DNA of 46,463 nt, from NCBI GenBank assembly GCA_905233895.1, contig CAJOFL010000008.1, positions 41,547 to 88,009 on the forward strand, given 5' to 3'. Made by a program: the position numbers and the translations under genes. Origin of the DNA: an uncultured Bacteroidales bacterium. Lineage in GTDB: Bacteria; Bacteroidota; Bacteroidia; Bacteroidales; P3. Positions 35,016 to 42,807 of the stretch are shown here, piece by piece. The notes beneath the pieces were generated by a model. That model was not told the origin of the DNA. It did not search any database and was given only the letters and a program-made list of their open reading frames with translations. Numbering within the stretch: the stretch's first letter is position 1; each line of letters begins with the position of its first letter.

Positions 35016-35200
35016 ACGAAGCGTGGCCTGCACCACCACATCTTTGTAGGAGGTTGTGAGAATGACCTTGAATAGAGAAGGGGGATAAACAGTCCACGCT
35101 AAAGCGCGAACCATTACATACCATTCTTGCTATTCAGACAAACTTCTCACATTTACCTACAACAAGAGCGATTGTAACGCTTCGTGATTTCCTTTGAAAT
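35016..35200 (-). ncRNA. Structured RNA, 6S-like candidate or leader of the next gene
   Basis: Read on the minus strand, the RNA starts just after a perfect consensus promoter with a small hairpin (GATTTC/GAAATC, 35187-35202). It then forms a long irregular hairpin: a 9-bp closing stem (35185-35177 with 35024-35016), an internal loop, a middle stem of segments TGTAGG/CCTACA, TGTGAGAA/TTCTCACA and TGAATAG/CTATTCA, and an apical part with GTTC/GGAC. The long hairpin with opened centre is the architecture of 6S RNA, which binds RNA polymerase. No strong terminator separates it from the gene at 34982, so a cis-acting leader is the main alternative. Confidence 0.58.
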
Positions 35201-35205
35201 CGCTT

Positions 35206-35237
35206 GCAAAATTACATAAAATAAATGGACTGGCAAA
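35206..35237 (-). promoter_or_regulatory. Consensus promoter for the 6S-like RNA
   Basis: On the minus strand TTTG (35237-35234), exactly 19 bases, then TAATTTTGC (35214-35206). The -33 element lies inside the 35226-35255 palindrome. Confidence 0.75.
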
Positions 35238-35255
35238 ATTTTTTTTGCCAGTCCA
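35226..35255. promoter_or_regulatory. Perfect palindrome shared by two divergent promoters
   Basis: Arms TGGACTGGCAAAA and TTTTGCCAGTCCA (13 bp each) surround a TTTT centre. Each arm supplies the TTTG -33 element of one promoter, leftward at 35234-35237 and rightward at 35244-35247. It may be an operator bound by a dimeric regulator. Confidence 0.7.
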
Positions 35256-35275
35256 AAAAAAGTTCGTACTTTTGC
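35244..35275 (+). promoter_or_regulatory. Consensus promoter for the small plus-strand RNA
   Basis: TTTG (35244-35247), exactly 19 bases, then TACTTTTGC (35267-35275). The next plus-strand sequence is a structured RNA candidate, not a protein gene. Confidence 0.75.
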
Positions 35276-35279
35276 AGTC

Positions 35280-35366
35280 GGAAATCAATAGGGGAACAGT
35301 CCAGTTAGACGTCCAAAATTTGGCGATGACCTTCCGAGCGAGCCAACCTGTCGATTTCTTTTTTTT
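35280..35366 (+). ncRNA. Small structured RNA candidate (about 85 nt)
   Basis: It starts about 5-8 bases after a perfect promoter and ends in eight T residues (35359-35366). A closing stem GAAATC (35281-35286) with GATTTC (35353-35358) brings the ends together directly before the T tract. Inside, ACAG can pair with CTGT, and TTGGC with GCCAA. The stem plus T8 forms an intrinsic terminator, so this looks like a complete sRNA unit. I recognise no known family. Its 3' end abuts the stop of the convergent 135-residue gene. Confidence 0.5.
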
Positions 35367-35772
35367 ATGTGGTTATCGCTGTAATACAGTATTGTATCTT
35401 TTCACCCGAGCGTTTGATTCCTACCATCATCTTTACCGTCCCGATGCCAACCAATTCGCAATGCATCTCTTGCATAAGGGAGAAAATTTCTTGATTTTTT
35501 ACTCCTTTTTTGGGAGGTTTGGGCTTTCCAAATGTGACAGAATACCTCAAAATGGTGTCAAGTTGCAACATTGCAAGAGTCGATGCATACGTTTTGGCGG
35601 CGTGACGCATCGTTTCTGTGATTGAAAGGTATCTTATGTTGATGTAGTCCTTGAGTGATCGATTATAGACTCGCTTGTCAGGATTCTCTTCTGTCCAGCG
35701 ACGATACACCTGTGAGATTATCTCTTCACGCTGCTTTAGCTCCTCTTTGCTGGTTCCTTGCGGTATGTTCAT
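35365..35772 (-). CDS. Hypothetical protein
   Basis: A 135-residue soluble protein, basic, without signal peptide. The distinctive stretches are 'KRVYNRSLKDYINIRYLSI', 'KTYASTLAMLQLDTILRY' and a beta-like C-terminus 'LVGIGTVKMMVGIKRS'. I recall similar uncharacterised proteins in Bacteroidales but cannot name a function. It begins 26 bases after the panB stop in the same direction and may share its transcript. The stop codon overlaps the T tract of the convergent small RNA. Confidence 0.65.
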   Translation of the reverse strand: MNIPQGTSKEELKQREEIISQVYRRWTEENPDKRVYNRSLKDYINIRYLSITETMRHAAKTYASTLAMLQLDTILRYSVTFGKPKPPKKGVKNQEIFSLMQEMHCELVGIGTVKMMVGIKRSGEKIQYCITAITT

Positions 35773-35798
35773 TCCTTGAGTGTGTTTTGTATGTCGTA

Positions 35799-36617
35799 CT
35801 AGTACTGCTCTTTCGCGTTGGGGAAGTCGCCGCTCTTGACGTCGTTGATGTAGTGGCGGATGGCGTTGGAGATGTCTTCGCCGAAGGTGCCGTAGGTGCG
35901 GAGGTAGCGGGGCTTGAATTGCTGGGTGATGCCGAGCATGTCCTGCAGGACGAGTACCTGGCCGTCGGTGGCCGAGCCGGCGCCGATGCCGATGGTGGGT
36001 ATCTTGAGGCTTTCGGTGATTTCACCGGCCAGTTTGGCGGGAATCTTTTCGAGAACGATGGCGAAGCATCCGGCCTCTTGGAGTATCACTGCGTCGCGCT
36101 TCACGCGGTCGGCCTCCTCCTGTTCGGTGGCGCGGACGGCGTAGGTGCCGAATTTGTTGATGCTCTGCGGAGTAAGGCCCAGGTGGCCCATCACCGGTAT
36201 GCCGGCCGAGAGGATGCGCTGTACGCTTTCCAGCACCTCTTCGCCGCCTTCGAGCTTGATGGCGTCGGCACCGGTCTCTTTCATGATGCGTATGGCGCTG
36301 GCGAGGGCCTGCTTGGAGTTGCCCTGATAGGTGCCGAAGGGCATGTCGACTACCACGAGGGCGCGCTTGATGGCGCGAACCACCGAGGTGGCATAGACTA
36401 TCATCTCGTCGAGGGTGATGGGGAGGGTGGTCTGGTGACCCTCCATGACGTTGGCGGCGGAGTCGCCCACCAGCACGACGTCGATTTTGGTGCTTTGCAG
36501 CAGCGAGGCCATCGAATAGTCGTAGGCCGTAAGCATGGCGATTTTCTCGCCGCAGGATTTCATGTTCTGGAGAACATGGGTCGTCACCTTGGTGACGTCG
36601 GTCTGCAAGTATGCCAT
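35799..36617 (-). CDS. panB: 3-methyl-2-oxobutanoate hydroxymethyltransferase
   Basis: PanB adds a hydroxymethyl group from methylene-tetrahydrofolate to 2-oxoisovalerate to give ketopantoate, the first step of pantothenate and CoA synthesis. The 272-residue protein has '[15 protein letters not shown]', the Mg-binding '[24 protein letters not shown]' in pieces, '[10 protein letters not shown]', 'IKLEGGEEV', '[12 protein letters not shown]' and '[22 protein letters not shown]' in pieces, all family hallmarks. Its length is close to the E. coli enzyme (264). panC and panD are not in the window. An octamer array lies just upstream of the start. Confidence 0.97.
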   Translation of the reverse strand: MAYLQTDVTKVTTHVLQNMKSCGEKIAMLTAYDYSMASLLQSTKIDVVLVGDSAANVMEGHQTTLPITLDEMIVYATSVVRAIKRALVVVDMPFGTYQGNSKQALASAIRIMKETGADAIKLEGGEEVLESVQRILSAGIPVMGHLGLTPQSINKFGTYAVRATEQEEADRVKRDAVILQEAGCFAIVLEKIPAKLAGEITESLKIPTIGIGAGSATDGQVLVLQDMLGITQQFKPRYLRTYGTFGEDISNAIRHYINDVKSGDFPNAKEQY

Positions 36618-36622
36618 TGGGG

Positions 36623-36660
36623 AATGCGTTAATGCGTTAATTTGGGAATGCGTTAGTCGA
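36623..36660. repeat. Octamer array AATGCGTT upstream of panB
   Basis: Units AATGCGTT, AATGCGTT, AATTTGGG and AATGCGTT in register fill the gap between panB and the upstream gene and reach its stop codon. The same unit is found after prs and before nqrE. Confidence 0.7.
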
Positions 36661-37924
36661 TATTTTCTTCGGGGTTGTTTTTCTTGTCTTTCTTGGAGGG
36701 GATTTCTTCCTCCTGCTCAGGGATGATGCGGAAGAGGGCGGCGAGGGGTTTCTTCAGTTCGTAGGCTCCGCGCTTGCCGGTGTGGTAGGCCACGTAGTAG
36801 GTGCCGTTCACTTCGAAGGCGGCCGCCTCGGTGGGTCCGTCGACCTTGTAGAAGTATTTGCCCAGCTCGTCATCCTGGATGCGCTTGCCTATGTAAATGG
36901 TGTCGAATTGGCCCAAGTTGATGGGGGCCTGGAGACCCAGCTCGGCCTTGCCGGGCATCTTGCGGGTGGGCATGGCCTTGTATTCCACGCCGCGGGCTGT
37001 CTTTACCTTGGCGTAGAATTTGAGTTTGGCTTCCATCTGCTCCTTGGTGACGGGGATGCGGATGAAGATGGAGTCCTTCAGCGGCTCGGTACACGAGTCG
37101 GCGGGCATCACTCCGCTATAGTCCAGCACCACGTAGCCAGCCTGCACGATAAGCTGCTTGCGGTGCGGCACCATGTTGTACTGCTCCACCACCGAGCGGT
37201 AGTCGAGGTGGTCGTCGATTTTGATTTCGATATTCGAGGGGCAGTTGTCTTTCGTGTTGTCGACCGAGCGGATGGCGCCGCGGGCGATGAAGAGCGAGGC
37301 GTAGTAGCCGCGCACCACGCTGTCGGCCGCCGGAATTTGGCAGCCGCGGGCCGCACCGACGCACTCGTCGGGGTTGTGGCGGAAGGTGACCAGCACCGAA
37401 CCGCGCAGGTCGATGGTCTTGTTCAGCATACGCCGCGCTTCGGGCAGTTGGGCGCAGTCGTAGGTGGCCTTGTTCACCGGCACCTCGAAGAGGAGCGTCT
37501 CCACCGTGTCGCCCTGGCATGAGCAGTGTATCTTGTTCATTGCCCTGCGGATGGGCACCTGCGAGTGGCAGCGGCGGGCAAAGTATTGGTAGACAGCCTC
37601 TACACGGTGTGAGGAGAGCCGTTCGTCGGCGTCGCCGTAGCCCTCGATGTCCATGGTGTAGTACATCGGGTTCTTCAGGTCGAAGGCGATGCGGTAGGCC
37701 GAGTCGAGCAGGTCGAGCGCGGCGGTGTCGTAGTCGGCGCTGGCACCGTCGTACTTTATTAGCAGGCAGAAAACCTCCGGATTCTGCAGTGCTTTCTGCA
37801 TGTTTTTCACCGGTTTGGCCGACGGAATGTAGAGGCCAGACTGCGCCGTTGCCGTCGCCGGAAGGACGATTGCAATGATTAACAATGCGGTTGTCAGCCA
37901 TTTATGGCGTATGGTGTGCATCAT
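36653..37924 (-). CDS. Exported hypothetical protein
   Basis: The 423-residue protein (from the ATG at 37924; 37921 is equally possible) has a signal peptide ending near 'VLPATATAQ'. No family is recognised. A segment around residues 75-105, '[28 protein letters not shown]' in pieces, resembles the OmpA-C pattern (G.D....LS..RA..V). The C-terminus is Lys/Glu-rich. The frame is open to 37948, but that ATG lies inside a -7 promoter element (37945-37953), so it cannot be the start. Strand-rich regions with many cysteines suggest a periplasmic or surface protein. Confidence 0.72.
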   Translation of the reverse strand: MMHTIRHKWLTTALLIIAIVLPATATAQSGLYIPSAKPVKNMQKALQNPEVFCLLIKYDGASADYDTAALDLLDSAYRIAFDLKNPMYYTMDIEGYGDADERLSSHRVEAVYQYFARRCHSQVPIRRAMNKIHCSCQGDTVETLLFEVPVNKATYDCAQLPEARRMLNKTIDLRGSVLVTFRHNPDECVGAARGCQIPAADSVVRGYYASLFIARGAIRSVDNTKDNCPSNIEIKIDDHLDYRSVVEQYNMVPHRKQLIVQAGYVVLDYSGVMPADSCTEPLKDSIFIRIPVTKEQMEAKLKFYAKVKTARGVEYKAMPTRKMPGKAELGLQAPINLGQFDTIYIGKRIQDDELGKYFYKVDGPTEAAAFEVNGTYYVAYHTGKRGAYELKKPLAALFRIIPEQEEEIPSKKDKKNNPEENID

Positions 37925-37944
37925 TTTACATGTTTTTATAAAGT

Positions 37945-37953
37945 GCAAAAGTA
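37945..37953 (-). promoter_or_regulatory. -7 element TACTTTTGC for the 423-residue exported protein
   Basis: An exact -7 consensus on the minus strand, 20 bases before the ATG at 37924. There is no TTTG at the expected -33 distance. Confidence 0.55.
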
Positions 37954-38073
37954 ATAAAAAAAACTGACATGGTGATAAATTGTTGTCGGTGGTGGTTGGG
38001 AGGGCTGTTTTTGCGGATGATTTTATGTTAAAAAACGGTGGTTCCCCATGGCATTTTTTTTCGATTTTTTGGG

Positions 38074-38120
38074 CAGGCGTTGATCAGGCGTTGATCAGGC
38101 GTTGATCAGGCGAAGGTCAG
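38074..38120. repeat. 11-bp tandem array CAGGCGTTGAT
   Basis: Three exact copies of CAGGCGTTGAT and a partly changed fourth. Confidence 0.85.
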
Positions 38121-38224
38121 TACAGGACTGCGTTTTGCTCTTTTTGGTAACTGTAAATATCACGTTGATAGTAATTTATGTTGTTGGTAAATCGGTGGTT
38201 TTTAATGGTTTTTTCTTGTCGTCG

Positions 38225-38270
38225 GAAATGTTAAAATTCCAACTGTCGGAATGCCTTTTTTTAACATTTC
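38225..38270. promoter_or_regulatory. Composite inverted repeat upstream of the corA promoter
   Basis: Outer arms GAAATGTTAAA (38225-38235) and TTTAACATTTC (38260-38270) enclose inner arms ATTCC/GGAAT (38236-38240 and 38248-38252). It ends 12 bases before the corA -33 element, so it may be a regulator site or a stop for upstream transcription. Confidence 0.5.
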
Positions 38271-38282
38271 GTTGATTTTGTT

Positions 38283-38314
38283 TTTGCATGTTACGGAATT
38301 TTTTGTATCTTTGC
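38283..38314 (+). promoter_or_regulatory. Consensus promoter for corA
   Basis: TTTG (38283-38286), exactly 19 bases, then TATCTTTGC (38306-38314). The predicted leader is about 70 bases. Confidence 0.8.
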
Positions 38315-38375
38315 AGTCGAACAAATAACCTTATTCCGATGTAGAATTCTGACAATTAAGTAGTCACATAAGCCC

Positions 38376-38384
38376 AAAGGAGGT
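38376..38384 (+). promoter_or_regulatory. Strong Shine-Dalgarno sequence before corA
   Basis: AAAGGAGGT ends 6 bases before the ATG at 38391, an ideal anti-16S match. Most genes in this window have no such sequence. Confidence 0.75.
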
Positions 38385-38390
38385 GAAATT

Positions 38391-39317
38391 ATGATAGAAA
38401 CGATCCAGTACAACAAGGTCCAATGGCTCGATATCACGAATCCCACAGAGGACGACTACCGCCTGCTGCTTGAGAAATACGAGTTTCACCCCCTGGACAT
38501 CGAGGACTGCCGAGGTACCACCCAGCGCCCGAAAATCGATGAATACGACGACTACTATTTCCTTATTCTGCATTTCCCATATTTCGACCAGAGCAACAAG
38601 AACATCCGTATCCGCGAGGTGAAGATTTTCTGGGGCCGCGACTATATCATCACCGTTGGTAAGGCACACTGGGTGGTGAAGAAGCTGTTCGACGAGATGA
38701 ACGAAGACCTCGCCGAGGGCGACGAGGAGACACAGGAGATGATGGCCACCAGCGACCAGTTGCTCTACCATATCCTCAACCGCCTGATGCTGGAAACCAA
38801 CACCCTCGTTCAGCGTGTCGGTGCCGAAGTGGACTTGATAAACTACGAGATTTTCAACAAACGGCCCCGCGCCATCATCGAGCAGATATCGGTCACCCGC
38901 CGAAATATCATCCTTCTCAACACCACCTTCCGTCCGCAACTGCGTGTGCTCCACATGTTTGAAAGCGGCGGTATCAAGGGGTTTGTCGATCCGGAACTCA
39001 TCGACATGGAAGACTACTGGGGCAATATCCTCGACCAGTACCAGAAGATGTTCGACTTGGTGGAGGACTACGGTGAGTTGATTGAGGGCCTTTCTCAGAC
39101 CTTTGACTCGTTGCTGACCAACCGTACCAACGAGATTATGCGGGTGCTGACCATCTTCAACACCGTGATGCTCCCGTTGACGGTGCTCACCGGCATCTTC
39201 GGCATGAACGTCGAATTCCCCTTCCCGATGGGGCCCGCCACCTTCTTCGTCATCGCCGCCATCATGGTCGTGATGACCGCCGTCCTCCTCTTCTTCCTCA
39301 ACCGCCGCACGAAATAA
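38391..39317 (+). CDS. corA: CorA-family magnesium/cobalt transporter
   Basis: This 308-residue inner-membrane channel forms a pentamer with a large cytoplasmic funnel. The N-terminal domain has 'LDIEDCRGTTQRPKIDEYDDYYFLILHFP' in pieces. The stalk helix leads to two C-terminal transmembrane helices: the first (about 245-265) ends in the signature 'FGMNVEFPF' (GMN motif, the ion selectivity filter), and the second is 'FFVIAAIMVVMTAVLLFFLNRR'. It has its own consensus promoter and an exceptionally strong ribosome-binding site and ends at a terminator shared with nqrF. Confidence 0.95.
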   Translation: MIETIQYNKVQWLDITNPTEDDYRLLLEKYEFHPLDIEDCRGTTQRPKIDEYDDYYFLILHFPYFDQSNKNIRIREVKIFWGRDYIITVGKAHWVVKKLFDEMNEDLAEGDEETQEMMATSDQLLYHILNRLMLETNTLVQRVGAEVDLINYEIFNKRPRAIIEQISVTRRNIILLNTTFRPQLRVLHMFESGGIKGFVDPELIDMEDYWGNILDQYQKMFDLVEDYGELIEGLSQTFDSLLTNRTNEIMRVLTIFNTVMLPLTVLTGIFGMNVEFPFPMGPATFFVIAAIMVVMTAVLLFFLNRRTK

Positions 39318-39336
39318 TAATAGATGTATAAAAAGA

Positions 39337-39371
39337 AACTGCCGTTCCAATGGAACGGCAGTTCTTTTTTT
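39337..39371. terminator. Bidirectional terminator between corA and nqrF
   Basis: A 13-bp perfect stem AACTGCCGTTCCA/TGGAACGGCAGTT (39337-39349 with 39351-39363) has a T tract to the right and an A tract to the left, ending both converging genes. Confidence 0.88.
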
Positions 39372-40674
39372 ATTTCTTCGGGGCACCGCCACCGAAGTCG
39401 TCGTAGGCGATGTTCTCGGGCTGGACGCCGAGGTTGTCGAGCATATTGACGACGGCACTGCTCATGGGACCGGGACCGCACATGTAGTATTCGATGTCCT
39501 CGGGGGCGGGGTGGTCCTTTAGGTAGGTGTCGTACATCACCTGATGGATGAAGCCGGGGGTGTAGGGCACGCCGGCGGCATCGGCGGCGGGGTCGGGCCG
39601 GTCGAGGGCCAGGTGGAAGTGGAAATTCGGGAAGTCCTTCTCCAACTGGTGAAAGTCGTTGAGGTAGAACACCTCGTTGAGAGCACGGGCGCCGTAGAAG
39701 TAGTGCATGGGGCGGTGGGTGCAGTTAAGGGTGCGGGTGAGGTGCATGATCTGTGCGCGGAGGGGAGCCATACCGGCACCGCCGCCCACCCATATCATCT
39801 CGTTACCCTGCGGGTCGTCGCGCCAGGTGCCGTCCTCGGTGCCGCGGACGCGGAACTCGCCGTAGGGGCCGCTCATGATGACCTTGTCGCCGGGCTTCAG
39901 CGAGAAGATGTAGCTCGAGGCTATGCCAGGGTTGACATTCTGGAATCCGCTGCGGTCGGCTGTGAAGGGCGGTGTGGCGATACGCACGGTGAGCATGAAG
40001 ACGTCGCCTTCGGCGGGGTAGTTGGCCATAGAATAGGCACGGACGGTGGGCTCGGTGTTGACGCAGACGAGGTCAAACATCTTGAACTTCTCCCATGCGG
40101 GCAGGTATTCGTCGCCGATGAGGCTGCGGTCGAAATCGCTGTACTTGATGCGGAAGGTGGGTATCTTGATCTGTGCGTAGGAGCCGGGCACGAAGTCCAT
40201 GTGTTCTCCGGCGGGCAGCTGCACCTTGAACTCTTTGATGAAGGTGGCCACGTTGCGGTTGCTGACCACCGTGCACTCGTATTCCTTGATGCTGAGGATG
40301 CTCTCGGGTAGCTTAAGCGAGAGGTCTTCCTTCACCTTCACCTGGCAGCCGAGGCGCCAGCCTTCCTGTATCTGCTTGCGGCTGAAGTGGGGTGTCTCGG
40401 TGGGGAGGATGCTGCCGCCGCCCTTGACGACGCGGCATTTGCATTGTCCGCAGCTTCCTTTGCCGCCGCAGGCCGAGGGCAGGTGGACGCCCTGCTCGCT
40501 GAGGGTGCTGATAAGTGTTCCGCCCGTGGGGACGGTCATTTCTTTGTCGTCGTTGATGGTTATCTTCACGTTGCCCTGCGGTATGAGCTTGGCGCGCAGG
40601 ATGAGCAGCGCCGCCACCAGCAGCAGGATGACGACCAATATGATAATGATAGCGGTGAGTAATGTCTGTGTCAT
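39370..40674 (-). CDS. nqrF: Na+-translocating NADH:quinone reductase subunit F
   Basis: NqrF is the NADH-oxidising entry subunit of the sodium pump. The 434-residue protein has one N-terminal transmembrane helix (about 8-27) and a [2Fe-2S] ferredoxin domain with Cys69, Cys75, Cys78 and Cys110, matching the Vibrio pattern. A ferredoxin-reductase FAD/NADH domain follows, with '[13 protein letters not shown]', 'GPYGEFRVR' and '[21 protein letters not shown]' in pieces. The start overlaps the nqrE stop by 4 bp. It is the last nqr gene and ends at the terminator shared with corA. Confidence 0.97.
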   Translation of the reverse strand: MTQTLLTAIIIILVVILLLVAALLILRAKLIPQGNVKITINDDKEMTVPTGGTLISTLSEQGVHLPSACGGKGSCGQCKCRVVKGGGSILPTETPHFSRKQIQEGWRLGCQVKVKEDLSLKLPESILSIKEYECTVVSNRNVATFIKEFKVQLPAGEHMDFVPGSYAQIKIPTFRIKYSDFDRSLIGDEYLPAWEKFKMFDLVCVNTEPTVRAYSMANYPAEGDVFMLTVRIATPPFTADRSGFQNVNPGIASSYIFSLKPGDKVIMSGPYGEFRVRGTEDGTWRDDPQGNEMIWVGGGAGMAPLRAQIMHLTRTLNCTHRPMHYFYGARALNEVFYLNDFHQLEKDFPNFHFHLALDRPDPAADAAGVPYTPGFIHQVMYDTYLKDHPAPEDIEYYMCGPGPMSSAVVNMLDNLGVQPENIAYDDFGGGAPKK

Positions 40675-41285
40675 AGCTTAAATCCCATAAAAGACATAAA
40701 GGCCATTCCCATGAGGCCGGTGATGATGAAGGTGATGCCCACGCCACGGAGGGCAGGGGGGATGTGGCTGTAGCGCAGCTTCTCGCGGATGGCGGCGATG
40801 GCCACGATGGCCAGGAACCAGCCGATGCCGCTGCCGAGGGCGAAGACGGTGGCCTCGCCGATGTTGGCGTAGCCGCGCTCCTGCATGAAGAGCGAGCCCG
40901 ACATGACGGCGCAGTTCACGGCGATGAGCGGCAGGAAGATGCCCAGCGAGTTGTAGAGCGCAGGGCTGAACTTCTCCACTATCATCTCCACCATCTGCAC
41001 TATGGCCGCGATGACGGCGATGAACATGATGAGGCTCAGGAAGCTGAGGTCCACCTCGGCCAGCGAGGGCGATATCCATGCCAGCGCGCCGGGGGCGAGG
41101 AAGAATTTGTTGAGCAGGTAGTTGATGGGCACGGTGATGAGCAGCACGAAGGTGACCGCTATGCCGAGGCCCGCCGAGGTCTTCACCGTCTTCGACACGG
41201 CCAGGTAGGAGCACATGCCGAGGAAGAAGGCGAAGATCATGTTGTCGACGAATATCGACTTGATGAATATGTTAATGTAGTCCAT
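40671..41285 (-). CDS. nqrE: Na+-translocating NADH:quinone reductase subunit E (complete copy)
   Basis: This 204-residue integral membrane subunit has six helices. Cys25 ([11 protein letters not shown]) and a second Cys in 'AVNCAVMSG' bind the membrane-embedded iron-sulfur centre shared with NqrD. It is full length and should be functional. The first 36 codons differ from those of the truncated copy after nqrD ([12 protein letters not shown] here, [12 protein letters not shown] there). The first 71 bp are identical to the truncated copy at 42661-42756. An octamer array precedes the start in place of the expected nqrD end. Confidence 0.96.
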   Translation of the reverse strand: MDYINIFIKSIFVDNMIFAFFLGMCSYLAVSKTVKTSAGLGIAVTFVLLITVPINYLLNKFFLAPGALAWISPSLAEVDLSFLSLIMFIAVIAAIVQMVEMIVEKFSPALYNSLGIFLPLIAVNCAVMSGSLFMQERGYANIGEATVFALGSGIGWFLAIVAIAAIREKLRYSHIPPALRGVGITFIITGLMGMAFMSFMGFKL

Positions 41286-41311
41286 GTTGCGAATGCGTTA
41301 ATGTGTTAGTA
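41286..41311. repeat. Octamer array just upstream of complete nqrE
   Basis: Units related to AATGCGTT/AATGTGTT directly abut the nqrE start. A diverged relative stands at the same place next to the second nqrE fragment (42757-42783). Confidence 0.55.
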
Positions 41312-41356
41312 GGTCATTGTCTTTATTTCTCTATGATGTCACTGATTGTGATATGT

Positions 41357-42565
41357 TCAATATAGCATTCCAAACATCCATAGCGGAATGCGGTTCTTGT
41401 GGCCAATCTCAGTATCGTCCACGGCCAGGTAACTGTCGGGTACGTCCTTGATTTGCTTGAAGGTCTTGCCCTTGCCACCAACTTCGAACAGGTGCTTGTG
41501 GTTGACGAGGAAATCGCCCTGCTGCGGATAATTGACCTCGGCGATGTTGCCCACCTGATTCAGAAAGAAAGTCTCCCTTAAGGTGCCGGCATCGGCATGG
41601 GGCGAGAGGGCATACATCTGGTTGGGGTTGTTGAGATATATCTTGTCGGGTTTTGTAAGGTTGTGCAGCCGTTTGTTTTCCGAAGTGAGTAGCTGCAACA
41701 AAGCCGCGCGTTGCAGCATTGCAAGCATCTTCATCCCTTGCTCGCGGTTAGTTTCAAGCGTGGCGTACAACTCACTCATTTTGGGTGTCTGTGGTACACA
41801 TTCAGCCAAAATCATCAGCATACGCATCACTTTCTGCTGTGTTGCATAGGTGACATCGTCCACAGCGGGGAGGTCATCTGTCAGCACAGCCCGGATGACC
41901 GACTGTAGCCGTGCATCGAAGCCGTCGCGGTCACGCATGTAGAATGGGTAGCAGCCATATTTCAGATACTTGTCAAAATATTGTATTATCTTTATTCCGT
42001 CGGTGATGTCCATGGCCAATTTGACATGGTTTGCCAATAAGTCCTCGAGGCCGATAACAGGCAATTCCTTGCCGGTCTCGAACAGAAGAAACTCACGGAA
42101 CGACATGTTGTGCAGGGTATATACTATTTGCCGACGCGAAAGGTCGCCTTCGTTGCTGTCCATACGCAACATAGACGACCCAGTGTAGGCGATGTGCATG
42201 TCGGGGTATTCGTCCGTCATGTTCTTTATTACAGTCTGCCAATGGGGATAGCGGTGGATTTCATCGATGAAAAGGTGTGTTCCGCCGTGGTTGTAGTGAT
42301 ATTCAACCACCTCTGACAGGGTATGATTGGCGAACCACATGTTGTCGAGCGAGACGTACAACGCCTGCTCCGGGTTGTCGTGGAATGTCTCTTTGATGTG
42401 TTGCAGCATGAGGGTGGTCTTGCCCACGCCACGGGCACCCTTAATGGCAATCAGCCAGTTTTCCCAGTTGATTTGGTGGTACAGGTAGCGGTGGATGTCG
42501 GTTTTCACCCTCCTTACTGTAGCCAGAGAAGTCCTATATAGCCCGTCAATTGATGTGTTTTCCAT
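41357..42565 (-). CDS. AAA ATPase (AAA_14/DUF4143 type)
   Basis: This 402-residue protein has an N-terminal P-loop ATPase with Walker A 'IKGARGVGKTTLM' and Walker B 'THLFIDEIHRYPHW', an Arg/Ser sensor region 'AYTGSSMLRM', and a C-terminal domain with 'LLQLLTSENKRLHNLTKPDKIYLNNPN' in pieces and 'VNHKHLFEVGGKGKTF'. That C-terminal domain resembles the nuclease-like DUF4143 part of this widespread family. These ATPases are often found in mobile or defence contexts; their role is unclear. It sits between the second nqrE fragment and complete nqrE, so it is an insertion in the nqr operon. A -7 element TATCTTTGC precedes it (42600-42592). Confidence 0.88.
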   Translation of the reverse strand: MENTSIDGLYRTSLATVRRVKTDIHRYLYHQINWENWLIAIKGARGVGKTTLMLQHIKETFHDNPEQALYVSLDNMWFANHTLSEVVEYHYNHGGTHLFIDEIHRYPHWQTVIKNMTDEYPDMHIAYTGSSMLRMDSNEGDLSRRQIVYTLHNMSFREFLLFETGKELPVIGLEDLLANHVKLAMDITDGIKIIQYFDKYLKYGCYPFYMRDRDGFDARLQSVIRAVLTDDLPAVDDVTYATQQKVMRMLMILAECVPQTPKMSELYATLETNREQGMKMLAMLQRAALLQLLTSENKRLHNLTKPDKIYLNNPNQMYALSPHADAGTLRETFFLNQVGNIAEVNYPQQGDFLVNHKHLFEVGGKGKTFKQIKDVPDSYLAVDDTEIGHKNRIPLWMFGMLY

Positions 42566-42591
42566 GTCGTTCTAGTATTACAAACCGTGCT

Positions 42592-42600
42592 GCAAAGATA
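42592..42600 (-). promoter_or_regulatory. -7 element TATCTTTGC before the AAA ATPase
   Basis: An exact -7 match on the minus strand, 27 bases before the ATPase ATG, in AT-rich sequence. No -33 TTTG at the usual distance. The ATPase can probably be transcribed separately from nqr. Confidence 0.5.
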
Positions 42601-42660
42601 CAAAATAAATCTTATATAGTCTTTTTTTTTATTAAAAAAAACCTCTTGTAGTCTAAAAAA

Positions 42661-42756
42661 TCAAGTCGGGGCAACAAGGCTACTTATGCCGAGGAAGAAG
42701 GCGAAGATCATGTTGTCGACGAATATCGACTTGATGAATATGTTAATGTAGTCCAT
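42661..42756 (-). pseudogene. Truncated nqrE copy 2 (31 codons)
   Basis: The first 71 bp (42686-42756) are identical to the start of the complete nqrE (41215-41285), including the start codon. After codon 23 the frame runs into foreign sequence and stops (FFLGISSLVAPT, stop at 42661), so the iron-sulfur Cys25 is lost. It lies after the lipoprotein gene and before the AAA ATPase. Confidence 0.9.
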
Positions 42757-42783
42757 AATCTTGAATGTATTAGTGTGTTGGTA
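42757..42783. repeat. Degenerate octamer array upstream of nqrE copy 2
   Basis: Units such as GAATGTAT, TAGTGTGT and TGGTATTC directly precede the copy-2 start, as another array does at the complete nqrE. Confidence 0.45.
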
Positions 42784-42807
42784 TTCCTTAATTTATGTTG
42801 TCCATGA

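Larger units (their letters stand above)
34983..35364. other. Intergenic region encoding two divergent structured RNAs
   Basis: There is no protein gene here. The region holds a long imperfect inverted repeat (35016-35185, minus-strand RNA), two consensus promoters back to back around a perfect palindrome, and a compact plus-strand RNA candidate. Confidence 0.65.
37949..38390. other. Divergent intergenic region upstream of corA
   Basis: There is no gene in about 440 bases. It contains an 11-bp-period array (38074-38120), a long composite hairpin (38225-38270), a perfect promoter (38283-38314) and a strong ribosome-binding site for corA. The AT-rich remainder shows nothing recognisable. Confidence 0.65.

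Noticed and set aside
35300..35366. SRP (4.5S) RNA on the minus strand because of a CUCGGAAGGUC-like stretch
   Set aside because: The flanking conserved SRP bases do not fit, and the promoter and T tract point to plus-strand transcription.
37919..37948. Start of the 36653 gene at 37948
   Set aside because: That ATG falls inside the -7 promoter element TACTTTTGC. The two ATGs at 37924 and 37921 follow it and give a proper signal peptide.
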